Notes under the pieces: generated by a model
Told to the model about the DNA's origin: nothing
The model's database searches: none
Seen by the model: only the letters and a program-made list of their open reading frames with translations
Translations under genes and position numbers: made by a program
Shown: in pieces, positions 23,736 through 34,762 of the stretch
Numbering within the stretch: position 1 is the first letter of the stretch
Layout of the letters: each line of letters begins with the position of its first letter
DNA from: Buddleja alternifolia
Taxonomy: Eukaryota; Streptophyta; Magnoliopsida; Lamiales; Scrophulariaceae
DNA length: 64,000 nt
Direction of reading: 5' to 3'
NCBI GenBank assembly: GCA_019426215.1
Contig: CM033405.1
Coordinates: 28,798,199 to 28,862,198, forward strand

Positions 23736-25283
23736 ATGGCCAATAAGTTCATAGGGCTCATATTGCTTCTCGCCTTCGTCCTCACTCGTAAGTACTATAC
23801 TTCTTTCGGAGTTAATGTCCACTTATTGATTTCGATGGTTAAATATTTTTGTTAATGCACCATACATCAGATAATTCTAGTAGATTTTCTCAATTAAAAA
23901 AAAAGTAACAATAAGCAACATAACAAATGTGATTTGTTTTCGAAAATTAATATAATAAATTAGCCAAAAGATTATACAGTTTAACTTTGTACCTTCGCAA
24001 GCTAGACGCTCTCATTGGCAAAACTGCAAAATTCATCTAGTTTTTAAATGGCGGTTATTAATTTGATCCTGTAAATTGTAACACTTGCAATTTTAGAATA
24101 ATAACTATCCAATATAATTTTCGTCAACTGAGGATAAATCTTGCCGGAAATTGAAGCTTTGGTTGGAGATTTACTACGCATCCCATTTGATTAGAAAATT
24201 TTCAATTTTGAAAGGAAAAACATCACATGAGGACCAAAAATGCCGCTTATGATAATCTACGGGACTAAAATGGCAAATTTTGTGCTAGAAGCACATGTAA
24301 TTTTATTCTTTAAATTAAGAGGGGAATGGCAACTTTAGCCCTACAAGTTATTGCGAGATAGCATTTTTGGGCTCACGTGCACATCATGTGCTATTCTGAT
24401 GCATATGTGAATTAATAGTTATTTTCTTTAAGTAGTAATAGTCAATAGTATTTATGTTAGTAGTGAAATTTGGTGTTTTAGTGGCCAGTTAGGATTTGAT
24501 AGTTTTGAGATTACGGATTCTTTTTTATGGGACCAGTATTTTGTAATCATAAAAAGGGATAGAAACTCATGAATGAAACATCATACGTGAAAATTTATCC
24601 AGAGTCTGTTAATTTCTCTTTTCTTCATCTCTAACTTTTGGAGTTTAATCTTCTACTCAAAATGAAGATAATTTCAATCGAAACAAATATTCGTTCGTAT
24701 CATATTCTCACCTGCAAAATTGAAACGTCGTTGAATTAGATGGTCACTTGATTGGCACATACCACGCACTTTCCGGCCATTTTTCTAATTATTTAGTGAA
24801 ATTTATCCTTAAATTGTAAAAAGTTGAAAATTATTGTTCTTAAATTTCTAGTGTCACAAACTTACTTGATCAATTTTATCAGCCCATATAATACATGACA
24901 AGTTTTGCAATTATGCCCGCTCTAATATGACCAAATGAAACATTATTCACAAAAACATATATAAAAAAATTGGTATGTAATTGAGTATCATTAGCTAAAT
25001 TAAATTACTTGCAATTAACACTTTATTATCAACAGAAGATCGTGTGATACCAACAGAAGCAAGAATCTGCATGTCCAGAAGTTATGAATACAGAGGTAGA
25101 TGCCACAGTCTCAATTGCGGTACCATTTGCAAGATGGAAGAAGGTTTTGTGACTGGACGATGCGAATTCTTCAGATGCTTCTGTGTTCAGGAATGTAATC
25201 ATTCAGGTTCAAGCGGAAGAGTTCATTCTCGGCCTTTACCGGATAAACCACCTACCGGTGTCGACTACAACATGAATGCATAA
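23736..25283 (+). CDS. Divergent defensin-like secreted peptide E
   Basis: Two exons: 23736-23787 and 25036-25283, with a phase-1 intron (GTAAGT...ACAG). The product is 99 aa. The intron phase, both exon lengths and the total length equal those of C and D exactly. The signal peptide (FIGLILLLAFVLT) ends with a likely cut after TEA (residue 26). Cysteines are at 29, 40, 45, 49, 60, 65, 67 and 71. The gamma-core reads GRCEFFRCFC, so it has lost most of the basic residues of C and D. The 28-residue tail has become Ser/His/Arg/Pro-rich and ends NMNA. The 1.25-kb intron holds a dispersed repeat. It looks like an older duplicate that has diverged in charge and may have a different target; that is inference. 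Confidence 0.85.
24170..24925. repeat. Dispersed repeat in intron of gene E
   Basis: Segments 24200-24400 and 24700-24920 resemble 32040-32420 in the YIF1 intron: 'aggaccaaaaatgccgcttat' wording, 'ttgtgctag', then 'gatggtcac..gcacat'. The middle (about 24420-24690) is extra and reads like a short copia-type LTR fragment, but I cannot confirm that. Confidence 0.5.
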
Positions 25284-25735
25284 TAAGAACTACAACTGAG
25301 CATCATATTTAATTTGTTGAATCGGTTCAACTTTTGTTATTGTTAAATAAATCTTGTTTACTTACTCCAGTGGTACTTACCAAATGTAATTTGGTAAAAG
25401 TTTTATGTCATTAATAATAGTTTGTAAAACCTCTCTTTTGTAAGTACTATATAACTTTGGTCGAAACCAAAAGCAGAATACTCAGGACGGGTCTAGGATT
25501 AAATTATTGAGGGGCCGGCACTATAATTATAGCAACTTTTTATAATATTTGCATTTAAATAATTTTGTTTTTTAAAAAATTTAATAACAAATGAAATTTT
25601 ACAATTAACTCATTTAAGAATATGAACTTTGAATCAAAACTAATAAGAATAACAAAAATATAATAACTAAGAAGTAGTACATAGCATTACTCATACGTAA
25701 AACTCTGAATAGTCTTCTTGATATTTTTTCTTTAA
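25284..25735. other. 3' flank of gene E, noncoding
   Basis: Contains a likely polyadenylation region (aataaa near 25345) and AT-rich DNA. No further gene is seen. Confidence 0.45.
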
Positions 25736-25744
25736 AATTTCTCG

Positions 25745-27003
25745 GGTTAATATCACTTTTAGTCCCTCAACTTTACATTTAGAATCACTCGAGTCCCTCT
25801 ACTCCAATTGCGTCGATTGAGTCCCCAACTTAACATATTGTTTCAATGTGGTCCCTCTGACCAATTTTGAAAGTGTCAATTCAACTTTTGAGTTTCACTT
25901 TTAGTCCCTCAACTTCATAAAAATTGTCACTTTAGTCCCTCAACTTTATAAAATTTGTCACTTTGGTCCTTTAGCTGGAAATGCACTGTTTGGTGTATAT
26001 TTGGTGCAAGTTTGGTGTATGGTTGGTGCAATGGTTGGTTTATAAATAGTACAAATGTTTAGTGTATGATTGGTGCATTACTTGGTGCATGTTTTAACAT
26101 TATTTTTGCTGGTTTTTGTACACGATTTGTGCAAATTTTGGCATTGACTTCTAATGGAAAATATTGAAAACATTAAACAAGCTCCATTTCATCTAAAGAA
26201 TTTCATAAAAGATTTCAACATGCTTCATTTCATAAACATACAAACCCCTCACTTCATCAACCAAAGGAATAAGACAACAACAAGATCATCCAAAACCTTT
26301 TTGGTTTTTTCTGGACCTTCTCCAACTCTGTGCTAAGAGTTCTGATACTTCTCAAGAGTCACGGTATGACTGCCCTCAAACGATCGAGGGGAGGGGGTTG
26401 AACCAAGAGAAGTACCTGCAAGCTCTGACATCATTTAATTTAAAATTTAAATCAAATTACAACATAAAGAATTATTAAACTTGAAAGTAATTAAGTCAAG
26501 AAACTTACCCCCAAAGTTCTTACAACTGTAAAACTTTCTACCCGGATTTTCATCCGTCTAAGGGCATCGAGTGCTTAGCTCGTATCCCGCAAAACATATC
26601 ACATTAGCCATATTTGTCTCTATGGTAGGCATGCCGAAAAAAACATACAACCTCGGCCATTGTTGAGCTTTATAAGCTCAATAATGGCATTGGGGCGGGA
26701 CTGTAACTTTTTTGAAGTTGAGGGACTAAACTTTAAAAAAATTTAAGTTGAGAGACTAAAGTGACATTTTTTTAAGTTGAGGGACTAAAGTCGAACTCAA
26801 AAGTTGAATTGACACTTACCCTTAAAAAAATGACATGTGTGTGGCACGTGACCAACTTTTCGATCAAAATTGATTGGAAATTGGTCAGAGGGACCACATT
26901 GAAACAAATTGTTGAGTTGAGGGACTCAATCAACGCAATGGGAAGTAGAGGGACTAAAGTAATTCTAAATGAAAAATTGAGGGATCAAAAATGACATTAC
27001 AGC
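25745..27003. mobile_element. Foldback MITE, perfect 9-bp target duplication
   Basis: 1259 bp. The flanking 9-mers aatttctcg at 25736-25744 and 27004-27012 are identical. The termini (ggttaatatcacttttagtc and the reverse complement of ...atgacattacagc) extend into arms of about 250 bp carrying 'agtccctcaac' and 'gtggtccctctgacc' motifs. The centre has short 'tttggtgcat/tttggtgtat' repeats near 25990-26090. No transposase is encoded. The 9-bp duplication points to mobilisation by a Mutator-like transposase. Confidence 0.85.
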
Positions 27004-27012
27004 AATTTCTCG

Positions 27013-27782
27013 AACCCATACTCCACCCCGCAATACTCTCAGTCCAGCAATTGAAAAGTCCAATGGGCTTTTGGGTTTGCATTTTCATTGTAAAAGTCTA
27101 CGGGTAAAATTTGGAATAAATATTGCTGATATACACTGCGCCATTTGCTTCAAAATTTCCTGGTATGTCAAGCATGTTAGTATAAATGGGATAAATATTG
27201 GGATGAAAAAATTGCATTTTTGCTTCTATATGTTTGGCCTTTTACAATTTTGGTTCCATTTATTACGAAAATTTTGCATTGTATCCCATAACTTTTAAAA
27301 ATCCTGACATTTGGTCTCAACTGAATTTTCCGTCCAAAATTTAACGGTCAACTCTGTTGGTCAGTATTTTGACCAATTTTTCGGGAGATTTTGTGTGTGA
27401 GTAGCACGTGATTTTGAATAGAAACATTGTGATGTCAAATAAAATTTGTGTGTGAGTTCATTCATGCAACTATTACAATGAGTTAACAATTATTATGAAT
27501 TTATCAAAAAAAAAAAAAACAACTATTATGAAAATAGAGAAAGACATGCCCGCGCGATTGATGGGAGTATAACCTGACGTTGGTTTGTTTGTTTATTTTA
27601 ATTTGATAGAGTTATCATGCCGGTAGTAAATTAGTTTTTGGTTACTTTTTTATAAAGAGAAATAGTAATAGTCTAATTGTAAAATTGCTTTAAAACTACA
27701 TATTAAGCAAATATAGAATCATCATCAGTATTTACCATTAAACACTACCATCAGATTTCATTTGGAAAAAAAGATATCAAGA
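27013..27782. other. Intergenic DNA with foldback fragment
   Basis: Bases about 27190-27420 resemble one arm of the 'ggtcccataac' foldback group, with no partner arm nearby. The rest is AT-rich and shows no gene. Confidence 0.45.
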
Positions 27783-27791
27783 TCAGAAAAT

Positions 27792-28737
27792 AGGAAAAAT
27801 TTCACTTTTGGTCCCATAACTTAGGCTTTTTTCAATTTTGGTTTCATTGTTTACGGGTTTATTACATTATATCCCATAATTTGTATTTTTTCTCAATTTT
27901 GGTCTCATCCGTTAATTTCTAATGGAGAAGCCACGTGTCAGTTAGTGAAAGGCCAATTATTTTAGTTGTTTTTCTTAATTTAATTTTTATATATAATATA
28001 TTATATAATTTTGTGTGTGTATATATACATATTATATATATATATATCTGTGTGTGTCTATACATATGAGATTGGTAGTGGTGGAAGCGGATTTGGGGTG
28101 ATGAGGGTGGTGGCGGCGGCGATTGGTGAGGGTGGCGGCTGCGGGGGTGTGGGGGGTAAGATTGGTGGTGGTGGAAGCGGATTTGGGGGTGATGAGGGTG
28201 GTGGCGGCGGCGATTGGTGAGGGTGGCAGCTGCGGGGGTGTGGGGGGTGAGATTGGTGGTGGTGGGCGGCGGATTTGGGGGTGAAAATGGTGGTGGCGGC
28301 AGATTTGGTGGTGAGAATGGTGGTGGTGGCGGCGATTGCTTGAGGGTGGTGGCGGCGGCGCTGGAGGTGGCGGCGGCGCTGGAGGTGGGGGGAAGGTGGT
28401 GTTTATGATGTTGGGTATGGATTTGGTGTAGAGATTAAAAATTAGGGTTTAGGGTATAATTTTTGGGGAAAAAGATGAAGAAGAAAAAGGAAAAATAAAA
28501 ATAAAAAATAAAAAATAAAAAAAAAATAAAAAATAGATTTTTAAGAATTTTTTTTATTATTATTAAGGTTTGACTAACGGAGCACAAGTCAACTCCGTTA
28601 ATTTTTGGACGGAAATCGTTAATGGGACCAAAATTGATAAAAATTGCAAATTATGGGATACAATGTGATAAACTCGTAAACAATGGGACCAAAATTGAAA
28701 AAAGCCTAAGTTATGGGACCAAAAGTGAAATTTTCCC
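27792..28737. mobile_element. Foldback MITE with GGT-repeat core, 9-bp target duplication
   Basis: 946 bp. The flanking 9-mers tcagaaaat at 27783-27791 and 28738-28746 are identical. The arms of about 130 bp begin 'ggaaaaatttcacttttggt' and match in inverted order. The core (about 28063-28395) is a GGT/GGC-rich minisatellite with a unit near 90 bp. It ends about 250 bp beyond the stop codon of the YIF1 gene. Confidence 0.85.
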
Positions 28738-28986
28738 TCAGAAAATATTTTTCCAATTTTGAGGCCTACATATTGCCTTCAACTTCAAATGTAGGAAATA
28801 ATCATGGATACTGCAAATACAGTCCGAATCATGTATTACAGAATGACATTTCATCTTGTATCGCAAATGCGTATAAAAAAAAATTCTTAAACATCTACTT
28901 ATCCTAAGTTAGATATAACATAATCAACATGGACAGTACGTAATATGCAATACGAGATGGAAAATAATTTTAAAGCTCATCGAGAT

Positions 28987-31900
28987 TCAAACCCCTACAT
29001 TCCCAAGCCAAAATAGCAAGGGTATTTGAGCAGCAGCCATTAAAAGCAAAATGTAATTTCTCCTAGTAGAATTCTTCTCAAAGCTTTGAACTTCTGAAAT
29101 CAATATCCTCTTCATGGTCTTCACCAACAACACTCCCATGCAGAAGCTCTCCCACAAAGTGACCACAGAAAATAAGTAATCACCAAAAGCCCTAACGGCC
29201 ACAATAACGGCTGCCCCGACGAAGGTGTAGCCTGCATACGATACCATATCGAGCAACGGTATATCTCCACCTCCAAAAGAATGCAGTGTAGCCTCAAGCA
29301 GAAGGACTTGCAATAGCCAGCAGAGCAATCCTGTGGTAAACTGGATGCCTAAAGATTCCGGGCTAAACCTAAAACGTGTTATTAGCCGATTGATAAGAAA
29401 GTTAGCCGGGAGTAGCTACATATGTGGTCGACTAGAGTAACTCGAAGAGTCTACAAAACAGAATATTAATTTGTACAATATCAAAATTGTCATTAATTGT
29501 ATCGTTGAGTGAAAACAACGCTGTTTTATCACAATAATGATTTTCACATAAGCTTAATTTTGATATCAATTGTTTTTAGGTGTTCTTAATTTTTGTCAAT
29601 TAGTAACATTGTATAGTGATAACAAAGTTATTATACATGTATAGTCACAAAGTAAATGAGACATTTTTTTGTCTCAAAATTCTGTACACAATTCTTGTCA
29701 TTATTAAATTTCTAAAAAGTACTATATTGGCTAAAATGAAAATACTTGACAATGAATATATATAATTAGCAATACAATTAATAAGAAATTTATTATTTAT
29801 TATTTTACATGTGACAAGTAACATTCTTTATTCTTACAAATTGATCAATTTGATATAAAAAAGTTTAATTTTATTCATCCAAATATTAGAATCTTAAAAA
29901 GAATGTTGCGGTATGGCTTAAAATTTAAACTCAAATGAGTTGAAGAGCCTTTTTTGTAGAGGCGCAACCGGAAGACTAATGTCAAAAAATTGTTTCCTCC
30001 TGATTCGGGTGAATCACGAAAATCTTTGCATCTATTTCAAGATTAATGTTCTTCTTTCTTACTTTATTCTAACATAAAACTGCAAAAAAAGTTGTCTATA
30101 AAAGCAATATATATATATATATATATTTCCCTATATATATATATCACTTTTGAAAGACTTACTTCCCATTGATGCCCAAAAAGAAACCAGCAAGAACTAC
30201 ATAAGTGCCGAATGCCATCATGGGAATGTAAAGATCAGGAGCATTTATATCATGAATTGGAGGCTTGTATGATAATTTCCCTCCACCACCCTCCACTGCT
30301 CTAATCCAGTGCCCCTTAATAAGAAATTCGTACAGAAAAACAAAATTAATTTAATTAGTATAGAACAAAAGTAATTAAACTTGAAAAAAATTGAGGAAAT
30401 TATTTTTATTCCAAGTACCTTATGCAGAAATGGTAACAAGACCACTTTCAACTTATTTTTCACGTAGTCATCGTTCACTTCAAAATAATATCGAGGATTC
30501 GAAATGTATCTGCTAATCTGTTTTACATTGTTAGCAACCGAATTAGGAAAATAAAAAGAAATCATTGAAAAATAAAGGCAAAATCGAAGTTCGTCCTGTA
30601 ACTATTTTGTGACATTGAAAATTTGAGGACACTAAATATCAATTTTCACGGATTGCGTACAATTTTCTCTGGAAATTGAAAAGTTGGCCGTATATTTACA
30701 TATGTGATGAGCGCATGACCTTTTAAAGGGAAAATTGCACTTCACATCCCATAACTTTCCCTGATTTTAATTTTGGTCCCACTCATTACTGAAATCTCAC
30801 ATTGCATCCCATATCTTTCAAAAAATCTCACATTTGGTCCCACCTATCCATTTTCGTCTATTATTAACGGCAGAAGGCATGTGCCTTGCACGTGGGCCAT
30901 TAGTCAAAGCCCTAACGTGATATGTGCGTGATTTGGGCTCCAAAACAAGAGATAATTACCAAAAAACTCCCCAACTTATGGGCTAAATACGGATCATTCG
31001 CTCATGTTTGTCCAATTACATCCACCTCCCTAGATCTATTGTCCATCTTACATTTGAGGTACTTCCGTTAAGTTTTTGTACGAATTTTGATGATGCATCA
31101 CCTTTTTTTTATAAAAATCCGATTTTGCCCCTGGTTGACCTGTTGACTATTTTAGGACGAGCCTACCCTTTACATGTGAGGGGTTGAATGCAATCTCTTT
31201 AGAATTTTAGGAAGGTAATTATAAACTTGTAATTAGTTTAATATTTTAACAAAAAATATAAAATATAATACATATAATATATATATACACACACAAAATT
31301 ATAGAATATTTTATATATAAAAATAACAAAAATAAAAAATAAAAAAATCATTGTTCATCGTCTTCACTATGAAGATGATGAACCAATGAACCCAATATCC
31401 CCCCAACACACACACATAATCACATATACATATATAGAGACACACATATATATATACAAACACACACATAGACATATAATATATATATATATACACACAA
31501 AATTATATAATATTTTATATATATAAATAAAAACTAAAAATAAAAATCACTGTTTGAAGACGATGAAACCAGTGAACCAAATATCCCCTCCCCACCCCCA
31601 TACACAGACACATAATCACACATACATATAAAGACACACAAATATACACACACAAAATCACACGCAGGGGGTGTTTGCGCGGTGGCGACGCAAGGTGGTC
31701 GGAGGTGGCGGTGGCGCGAGGTGGTCGGAGGAGGTGACGGCGCGAGGTGGTCATGAGTATAGCAGAAGACAATGAAAAATTAAATTAATTTTTTTTCTTT
31801 ATTTATATATATATATATATATAATGACTTATAAAAAAAAGAAGTATTGGCCCTTAACTAACGGCGCACATGCAACACACATGTCTTCTGCCGTTAAAAG

Positions 31901-32696
31901 TAGATGGAAATGGATAGGTGGGACTAAATGTGAGATTTTTTTGAAAGATATAGGATGCAATGTGAGATTTCGGTAATGAGTAGGACCAAAATTGAATTCA
32001 GGAAAAGTCATGGGACGTGAAGTGCAATTTTCCCCCTTTTAAATTTATGAATTTTCAATGTTGCAAAGGAAATCATCATTTGAAGTCCAAAAATACCACT
32101 TATCATAATTTACAAGGACTAAAGTGCAACTTTGTGCTAGGTGAACTTGCACTCTATAAGTTAAAAGAAAGTGACAGTTTTAGTCATGCCAATGTGAGAT
32201 AACATTTTTTGCCTTCATGTGCATAACATGCGCTAGCTAGCTAAGCTCCAAAATCGAAAAATTCTCAAATTAGATTGTCACGTGACCAGCACATGCCACT
32301 TTTTTGTTAATTTATGGTCAAACTTATCCTTAAATTGCGAATTTCTAAAAAATAGCGTCCTTATATTGTCAATTTCACAATTTGGATGATTAATTTTGCC
32401 AAACCCCCTAAAATTTACAATTTTTCCACTTAATTAATACTATTCGTGTGAGTTCTGCTATACAGAGAGCCTGAAAACTCCAAAGAATAACTTGAAAAAT
32501 AGTAGGAAAAATTCTTACGTACACTGGTTTGAACATACTCAGAGCCTGATCCTAATATCTTCTCTCCATATGCTCCAAGCTCATTTCTGATCAGATCTGA
32601 ACCAGCCACATAATGAAGTACATTTTCGATTTCATCGCTTTCCTTGCACGAAACTTGCGTAAACAATCTAGAATATGTTTGGGATTTCTCGTACAT
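28987..32696 (-). CDS. YIF1: YIF1 family ER-Golgi membrane protein
   Basis: Four exons on the minus strand: 32696-32523, 30517-30419, 30314-30163 and 29368-28987. The junctions are in frame (phases 0, 0, 2) and give 268 residues, close to the roughly 270 of plant YIF1. Conserved text includes [64 protein letters not shown] and [12 protein letters not shown]. The cytosolic N-terminus is followed by about five membrane segments (residues 117-268). YIF1 works with YIP1 in ER-Golgi vesicle transport. The first about 34 residues do not match the usual proline-rich start, so the true start could lie in an unseen upstream exon. The C-terminus stops a few residues early (LGNVGV). Intron 1 is 2.0 kb and contains a foldback insertion. 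The family assignment is from memory. Confidence 0.85.
30728..32034. mobile_element. Foldback MITE inside YIF1 intron 1
   Basis: 1307 bp. The flanking 9-mers ccttttaaa at 30719-30727 and 32035-32043 are identical. The arms (gggaaaattgcacttcacat...) run about 180 bp and mirror each other, including 'cccacctatccattttcgtc'. The core is AT- and CA-rich with two 'cacacacataatcacata' blocks and a 'ggtggcg' repeat near 31680-31750. It sits inside an older dispersed repeat that resumes at 32044 and is related to the one in gene E's intron. Confidence 0.85.
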
Positions 32697-32699
32697 TGT

Positions 32700-34126
32700 C
32701 AAAACTAGGTTTCAAGGATAATTCATGCAACATACGCTTTTGTTCTTAAAGATATCTTAAACACAACCCATATATATGTATATAAAATAGGAAGTTTTGG
32801 TGTAATTAATAAGATGAGTTAGGAGCTTTAAGGCAAGAATTGGTGACTAGTCATACTCAAGGGCGGTGCCTGAGAAAGCCAGTACTATTGGTCATTTCTC
32901 AGTCCCAGACTATAACGTTTCCCAATGACATGGTTATCCTAAAATGACATCTATTACTCGCCTTCTCTTTTTTTTCTTTACTTTTTTTTTTTTTAGACAA
33001 AATAAAAATAATTTTTATCAGAAAATTGTATGACAATGATCATGACTACTACAACTTTTATTTTGACAAAATAAAAATATTTCTTAGAACCCAGCATCCC
33101 AATACAATTATAAGCATCCACTTGATTAATATTGCTCTCGTGGGTTCTACTATCACTACAAAACAAAAAAAATTAGTGGCAATATATCAAGTGACAATAT
33201 AAAAATTATCACCAATCACATATATTAACGGCGCCCGTGAGGTGCATATGGGTTCTCCGTCAAATACATGATGGAATTAGTATGTCGGACCAAAAATGCA
33301 CTTTTTTTAAGTTATGGGACGTATATTGGTGAAGTTGAGAATACTAGGACTAAAATCGCACAAGGCCTAAGTTATAGGACCAAAAGTGCATTTTTCCTTT
33401 ATAAACTTACAAAAGTAGTACCCTATCATACTCGTTTGGATCATGTATATTGGGTCGCATTTATTCGGGTCGTACTAGAAGGAGTTTCAATGTATGAAGG
33501 GAACTTACGTTGATATAAGAACACTAGCTAGGATAGTATAAAATATTCAGTAGACTTGTTTACGAAATCTCCCCAAGAAACGGTCAAAATGCTGACTAAC
33601 GAGTTGGCCGTTAAGTATGAGAATTTTTATACTTATAGGACAAAATGTGAGAATCCCGTAACGAATTGGACCAAAATTGAAAAGGGTCAAACTTATAGGA
33701 CCAAAAATACGATATCACCCAATCATAATATACATAAATATATTTAAATAGAAAATATGAATTAAAATCTAATAACTAAATTATTATTTTAATTTTGACC
33801 TAAACTCACATAAATAACTAAAATTCTTAAATGTATATATGTTATACACACTGACACTTAAGCAAAACAAGACAAGAGATAATACACAAATGTGTGTGTG
33901 TAATTTACATATAAGATTCACACTTATATTGTGTCAATACACACATATACATATACATAATTTTACAGTTTATTTATATATATATATATATATACACATA
34001 ATAAATATATAAACACAGGTGTACCAGATAAATACATAATTTTAATATGTAGGCATACTTGCATGCATTGAACTACATATAGAGAGAGAGAGAGAAAGCA
34101 CACGTATTTAATTATGTAAACATATA
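32700..34126. other. Intergenic DNA with transposon fragments
   Basis: At 33154 a CACTACAAAA word followed by an A-run and 'agtgacaata' repeats looks like one end of a CACTA element, but no partner end is seen. Bases 33280-33400 and 33640-33720 carry 'ggaccaaaattg' arms of foldback elements. CA/TA microsatellites fill 33840-34100. No gene is visible. Confidence 0.45.
32769..32790 (-). promoter_or_regulatory. TATA-like stretch upstream of YIF1
   Basis: A TATTTTATATACATATATA run on the minus strand, about 75-95 bp upstream of the chosen ATG. Such text is common in AT-rich DNA, so this is weak support for the start. Confidence 0.3.
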
Positions 34127-34131
34127 GTATG

Positions 34132-34671
34132 TGATGTGGATCGAAATAGGCTCTTAGGCCAAGCTGGTAGCCCAACATGATTAAGGGCCCAAGCCCAACA
34201 GCATAACGGACTCGGACTCCTTTAGAAGACATTATAGTCAGGTCCGCCCCTCCGGAGGTTCGCCCTATCCTGACCTATCCAGATACAGCATTCTATATAA
34301 GGCAAGCCTGGAGACAAGGATCAATCAGGGGATGCACTTACCATATCCGGACCTGCGGAGATCACTCTAACCGACTTGCCAATTATACCATAAAAGAGAT
34401 GTCTCAAGATAGAAGGATTAGGATTTATTCTACTTTTCACTGTACATTTAGGAATAGTTGACTTACCTTATTAGTCACCCCCTCATAAACATGTATATAT
34501 ATCAACTCCAAACACTAATAAAGGATCGACTCTTTTACCCCGTGGACATAGGTCATATTATTGGCCGAACCACGTAAATATCTCGTGTTCTTTACTTATA
34601 ATTCGTGCTTTATATCATATTTTCATATCATATATCGCATATTATCATTAGTGTGCTTCCCACACACATCA
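34132..34671 (+). repeat. Tat 5' LTR
   Basis: 540 bp with termini TGATGTG...CACATCA, a TATA box (tctatataagg, near 34292) and a close partner at 60581-61106. The target duplication GTATG lies immediately before it. Confidence 0.9.
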
Positions 34672-34689
34672 ATTGGCGCCCTCTGGGGA
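34672..34689 (+). promoter_or_regulatory. Primer-binding site
   Basis: attggcgccctctgggga starts one base after the LTR. TGGCGCC fits the 3' end of a plant tRNA as in many Ty3 elements. Which tRNA is not certain. Confidence 0.55.
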
Positions 34690-34762
34690 AATTCTAAGCA
34701 AAATAAGACGTGAGGTAAATTTATTTTTTCGAAAAAAATTTCTTTCACGATAACATTTTGCA

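Noticed and set aside
28011..28408. Glycine-rich open frames resembling a GRP gene
   Set aside because: They are the translation of a GGT/GGC minisatellite inside a foldback element with an exact 9-bp target duplication. Frames shift between repeat units.
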